A stretch of 8,424 bases of DNA from Sulfitobacter sp. (GTDB lineage: Bacteria > Pseudomonadota > Alphaproteobacteria > Rhodobacterales > Rhodobacteraceae). The notes beneath the pieces are model-generated. The model had not been told where the DNA came from. It saw only the letters and a program-made list of their open reading frames with translations, and searched no databases. The stretch covers positions 1-8,424 of the forward strand of contig JAGXHD010000106.1 in assembly GCA_024636395.1 (NCBI GenBank). Reading direction: 5' to 3'. Positions 6,744 through 8,424 of this stretch are shown piece by piece (position 1 is the stretch's first letter; the number at the start of each line of letters is the position of its first letter). Position numbers and translations under genes: made by a program.

Positions 6744-6770
6744 TACGGCTGATTTCGCTACGGTCATTTC
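6742..6770 (-). repeat. Imperfect tandem repeat in the glnB leader
   Basis: On the reverse strand GAAATGACCGTAGC (6770-6757) is followed directly by GAAATCAGCCGTAGG (6756-6742), two 14-15-base units sharing GAAAT and CCGTAG. It abuts and slightly overlaps the ribosome-binding site of glnB. A role in translation or regulator binding is possible but not shown. Confidence 0.5.
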
Positions 6771-6848
6771 ATCGCAGGGAATGGGAATCCAGCCGAGTCG
6801 AAAAAACGGCGGGATCGAGCCTACAGAATTGAACGCAGTGACGTAAAA

Positions 6849-6865
6849 TTAGACGCTACGTCTAA
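6849..6865. promoter_or_regulatory. Operator-like palindrome upstream of glnB
   Basis: TTAGACG-CTA-CGTCTAA is a perfect inverted repeat with seven-base arms and a three-base centre, 119 bases before the glnB start, in AT-rich sequence where a promoter would be expected. It is not the NtrC consensus (TGCAC...GTGCA) and I do not recognise the regulator. The rest of the 316-base gap 6731-7046 holds the glnB leader, the Hint-gene terminator and otherwise nothing I can name. Confidence 0.5.
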
Positions 6866-6995
6866 ATATTAATCGAAACTGAATCATGGGAGTGGAGGAC
6901 AACGACAAGCCGCTTGTAAGGGCGCAAAAGCAGGTGTTTGTGACACGCTGAAAGCTCCGAGAGCCTACTCCGCATGGCGCTGGCGCTAAAAGCGG

Positions 6996-7020
6996 CAAAA
7001 GCCCCGGACGCATCCGGGGC
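6996..7020 (-). terminator. Rho-independent terminator of the Hint-domain gene
   Basis: GCCCCGGA and TCCGGGGC form an eight-pair perfect stem with a four-base loop (7001-7020). On the reverse strand it is followed by TTTTGCCGCTTTTA. It begins 27 bases after the stop codon of the gene at 7047 and separates that gene from glnB. Confidence 0.85.
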
Positions 7021-7046
7021 CTTGTTGGGAAACAAACCTTACTGTC

Positions 7047-7568
7047 TTAGGCGGCGTGAAGAACCTGACCACGGGCACGGGCGCCGTCCGCAGTGCTCAA
7101 TTCGAGCCCTTCCGTATATAGAATATGCGGCCCATCGCAAAAAATCTGGATCAGCGTATGTTCCTGCATGCCGAGATCGCGAATAAATTCGCCATCCACA
7201 AGCGTACGGACGGCGACAAGCGCTCGGTCAGCACTGAACATGGCCTGCGCCCGCCAGTCGCGGATCAGGCACATCTGGTCCCCCGCAAGTAGAGCATCGC
7301 GCTCCGGCCGCTTGTGGCCCAGCGATCCCGCTGCAACGGCAATGGTATGAATCATGCGCTTGCTGCGTTGGATATGCTCGACGCGGGCGATACCGCTGTC
7401 CCGTGTAATGAGTTTATCACCTACGCTGACAAATTCGACCGGCATCTCGCCATCGAGGGTCAGCAATGTGGTTCCTTGCAACAACCCGGTATCGCGGGAT
7501 GCGTAAGGCGCGTATTGGCCCGTTTGTGGAAATTCTCCACCAACGCGCCCGACCGTATTCGGTTTCAT
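7047..7568 (-). CDS. Hint-domain (Hedgehog/intein-like, Hint_2) protein without the usual catalytic Cys
   Basis: A 173-residue protein. Residues 28-60 (LLQGTTLLTLDGEMPVEF then SVGDKLITRDSG) match the first half of the Hint_2 fold, typically CFxxGT-x-DG-x-P-V-E-x-x-x-x-GD-x-x-x-T-x-D-x-G. A second block, GDQMCLIRDWRAQAMF (96-111), RTLVDGEFIR (121-130) and QIFCDGPHILYTEGLELS (141-158), matches the later part. Related proteins are very common in Rhodobacterales, mostly of unknown role. In those with autocatalysis the first residue is Cys; here the equivalent position is Gly28 (GLLQGT), and the usual H in SPQHR is Met99, so self-cleavage is unlikely. There is no signal peptide or membrane segment. 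ATG 7566-7568 has only a weak AAAGAGAG ribosome site. The promoter at 7610-7639 carries a palindrome, and a terminator follows, so it is a single-gene unit. Confidence 0.8.
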   Translation of the reverse strand: MKPNTVGRVGGEFPQTGQYAPYASRDTGLLQGTTLLTLDGEMPVEFVSVGDKLITRDSGIARVEHIQRSKRMIHTIAVAAGSLGHKRPERDALLAGDQMCLIRDWRAQAMFSADRALVAVRTLVDGEFIRDLGMQEHTLIQIFCDGPHILYTEGLELSTADGARARGQVLHAA

Positions 7569-7609
7569 GGGCGTCTCTCTTTGCTTGTTTACCTGCCTCA
7601 GGTTCTTTC

Positions 7610-7639
7610 AACATTATGACAAGATAATGTTTATGTCAG
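7610..7639 (-). promoter_or_regulatory. Promoter with overlapping palindromic operator for the Hint-domain gene
   Basis: On the reverse strand CTGACA (7639-7634) and TAATGT (7616-7611) are spaced by 17 bases, resembling -35 and -10 boxes; CATAAT (7618-7613) is an alternative -10 with shorter spacing. A perfect inverted repeat, AACATTAT (7610-7617) and ATAATGTT (7624-7631) with a six-base centre, covers the spacer and -10 box. A second repeat, TGACA (7617-7621) and TGTCA (7634-7638), is interleaved. This layout suits a repressor site; the regulator is unknown. Confidence 0.5.
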
Positions 7640-7719
7640 GTGCTTTTTTTGTCTCGCCAGTTCGCATGTGGTTTGTTAGTGACGGTTTAGCCGGAGCTGT
7701 ATTGTTCGCTGCGGCACGT

Positions 7720-7803
7720 GCGGGTGTGGCGGAATTGGTAGACGCACCAGATTTAGGTTCTGGCGCCTTTGGCGTGGGGGTTCGAGTCCCTTCACCCGCA
7801 CCA
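7720..7803 (+). tRNA. tRNA-Leu, anticodon UAG
   Basis: A complete class II tRNA with encoded CCA. The acceptor stem is GCGGGTG (7720-7726) with CACCCGC (7793-7799), discriminator A at 7800, CCA at 7801-7803. The anticodon stem CCAGA/TCTGG holds loop TTTAGGT, giving anticodon TAG, which reads CUA and other CUN leucine codons. The long variable arm CGCCTTTGGCG folds as a four-pair stem, and the T loop is TTCGAGT. It stands alone; no direct repeat of its 3' end occurs elsewhere in the window, so there is no sign that it serves as an integration site here. The gap 7804-7981 after it shows no gene. Confidence 0.97.
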
Positions 7804-7981
7804 CCTTGATTTCATACAAAATTATGGCGTTTTGGCACGGATGGCCGCTTCACGTAATGAGCCAGCGTGGGTTAGACCGATGAGCCATCTGCATCTTGAC
7901 CCCATGCGTTGGCGTCAGGTGAAGGTCATTGGCTGAAATCGTTCAAGTTTATTGGATATTTCAATGGCGCTCTCAGGTGCC

Positions 7982-8424
7982 TCAGCCTAGAACCGACAGC
8001 CAGACCCAGACCGTGAGGATCGACGCGCCCGTGGAGATCAGCACAGACGATGCAGCGACCCGGCGACCTCGCCCGTACATATTGGCGAAGATATAAGCGT
8101 TGAACCCCGGCGCCATGGCCGCCGTGAGCACGCCCGAGCGGAACAGATCCGGCGGCACCGACAGGGCAGAGCCCATGAGCCAGACGATCGCCGGATGCAC
8201 CAGCAGCGCGATACAGCAGACCATGGCGATGGCCTTCATATCGCCTTCGGGCTTGTACTGGATCAGCACTCCGCCCAATGCAAACAGCGCCGCAGGCAGG
8301 GCCGCGCGCACGATGAGCGACAGCGCGTCATCGATCACCGAAGGGATGACGATGCCGGAAAGGTTCACCGTGAAGCCTGCCAGAATGCCGATCACCAGCG
8401 GGTTGTGGAACATCGCCCGGCTGA
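7982..8424 (-). CDS. AEC-family (auxin efflux carrier-type) transporter, C-terminal part, truncated by window edge
   Basis: The reverse strand is open from the right edge to TGA at 7982-7984, giving 146 residues; the real start lies beyond the window, and the internal Met at 8411-8413 is not the start. Five hydrophobic segments are seen: NPLVIGILAGFTVNLSGIVI, VRAALPAALFALGGVLI, IAMVCCIALLVHPAIVWLMG, GVLTAAMAPGFNAYIFANMY and VAASSVLISTGASILTVWVW. The NPLVIGILAG opening, ALPAALFALGG and MAPGFNAYIFA blocks are typical of the second half of AEC permeases (malonate/auxin efflux carrier-like) in the inner membrane. Substrate cannot be inferred. No clear terminator is seen downstream. Confidence 0.9.
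   Translation of the reverse strand, partial: SRAMFHNPLVIGILAGFTVNLSGIVIPSVIDDALSLIVRAALPAALFALGGVLIQYKPEGDMKAIAMVCCIALLVHPAIVWLMGSALSVPPDLFRSGVLTAAMAPGFNAYIFANMYGRGRRVAASSVLISTGASILTVWVWLSVLG

Noticed and set aside
6731..6900. Sigma-54 promoter before glnB
   Set aside because: The only TGG...TGC candidate on the reverse strand has GG and GC too far apart for the required spacing, and no TGGCAC element is present.
7720..7803. tRNA-Leu as an integration site for a mobile element
   Set aside because: No second copy of the tRNA 3' end, integrase or phage-like gene is in the window.
7567..7809. Open frame running through the tRNA with an ending like GVAELVDAPDLGSGAFG
   Set aside because: This is the usual false translation of a tRNA-Leu gene.
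1..8424. CRISPR array, transposase, toxin-antitoxin or phage-defence system
   Set aside because: No regularly spaced repeats and no gene with the relevant domains were found on either strand.

Overview
The window looks like ordinary chromosome from a marine alphaproteobacterium of the order Rhodobacterales (roseobacter group). The main reasons are the alpha/beta hydrolase-OsmC type N-terminus, a stand-alone protein related to heme-dependent N-demethylases, a Hint-domain protein of the type common in this group, the glnB-glnA pair, and high G+C. This placement is inference from protein character, not from a marker gene.

Layout, left to right. (1) 1-340, minus: N-terminal third of an alpha/beta hydrolase, cut by the window edge. 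(2) 500-2413, plus: a two-gene operon with a PLP-dependent trans-sulfuration-type enzyme followed by a DUF3445 (heme-dependent oxidative N-demethylase-like) protein. (3) 2419-2843, minus: a small Glyoxalase_8-like gene broken by an in-frame stop and a one-base deletion. (4) 3075-3881, minus: a compact secreted lytic murein transglycosylase with its own strong terminator. (5) 4084-4848, plus: a stand-alone class I SAM methyltransferase, AT-richer than its surroundings. (6) 4943-6730, minus: glnB-glnA, the PII signal protein and glutamine synthetase, convergent with the methyltransferase across a bidirectional terminator. (7) 7047-7568, minus: a Hint-fold protein lacking the usual catalytic cysteine, with a promoter overlapped by a perfect palindrome. 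(8) 7720-7803, plus: tRNA-Leu(UAG). (9) 7982-8424, minus: C-terminal part of an AEC-family transporter, cut by the window edge.

Functional links. Only two groups form clear units. GlnB (uridylylation Tyr51 present) and GlnA (adenylylation Tyr397 present) form the core of ammonium assimilation and its nitrogen-status control. The PLP enzyme and the DUF3445 protein are 30 bases apart and probably co-transcribed, but their shared substrate, if any, is unknown. The other genes are single units separated by terminators.

I found no convincing undescribed multi-gene system. The items most worth a second look are the operator-like palindromes upstream of glnB and of the Hint gene, the cysteine-less Hint protein, the PLP/DUF3445 pair, and the freshly broken pseudogene.
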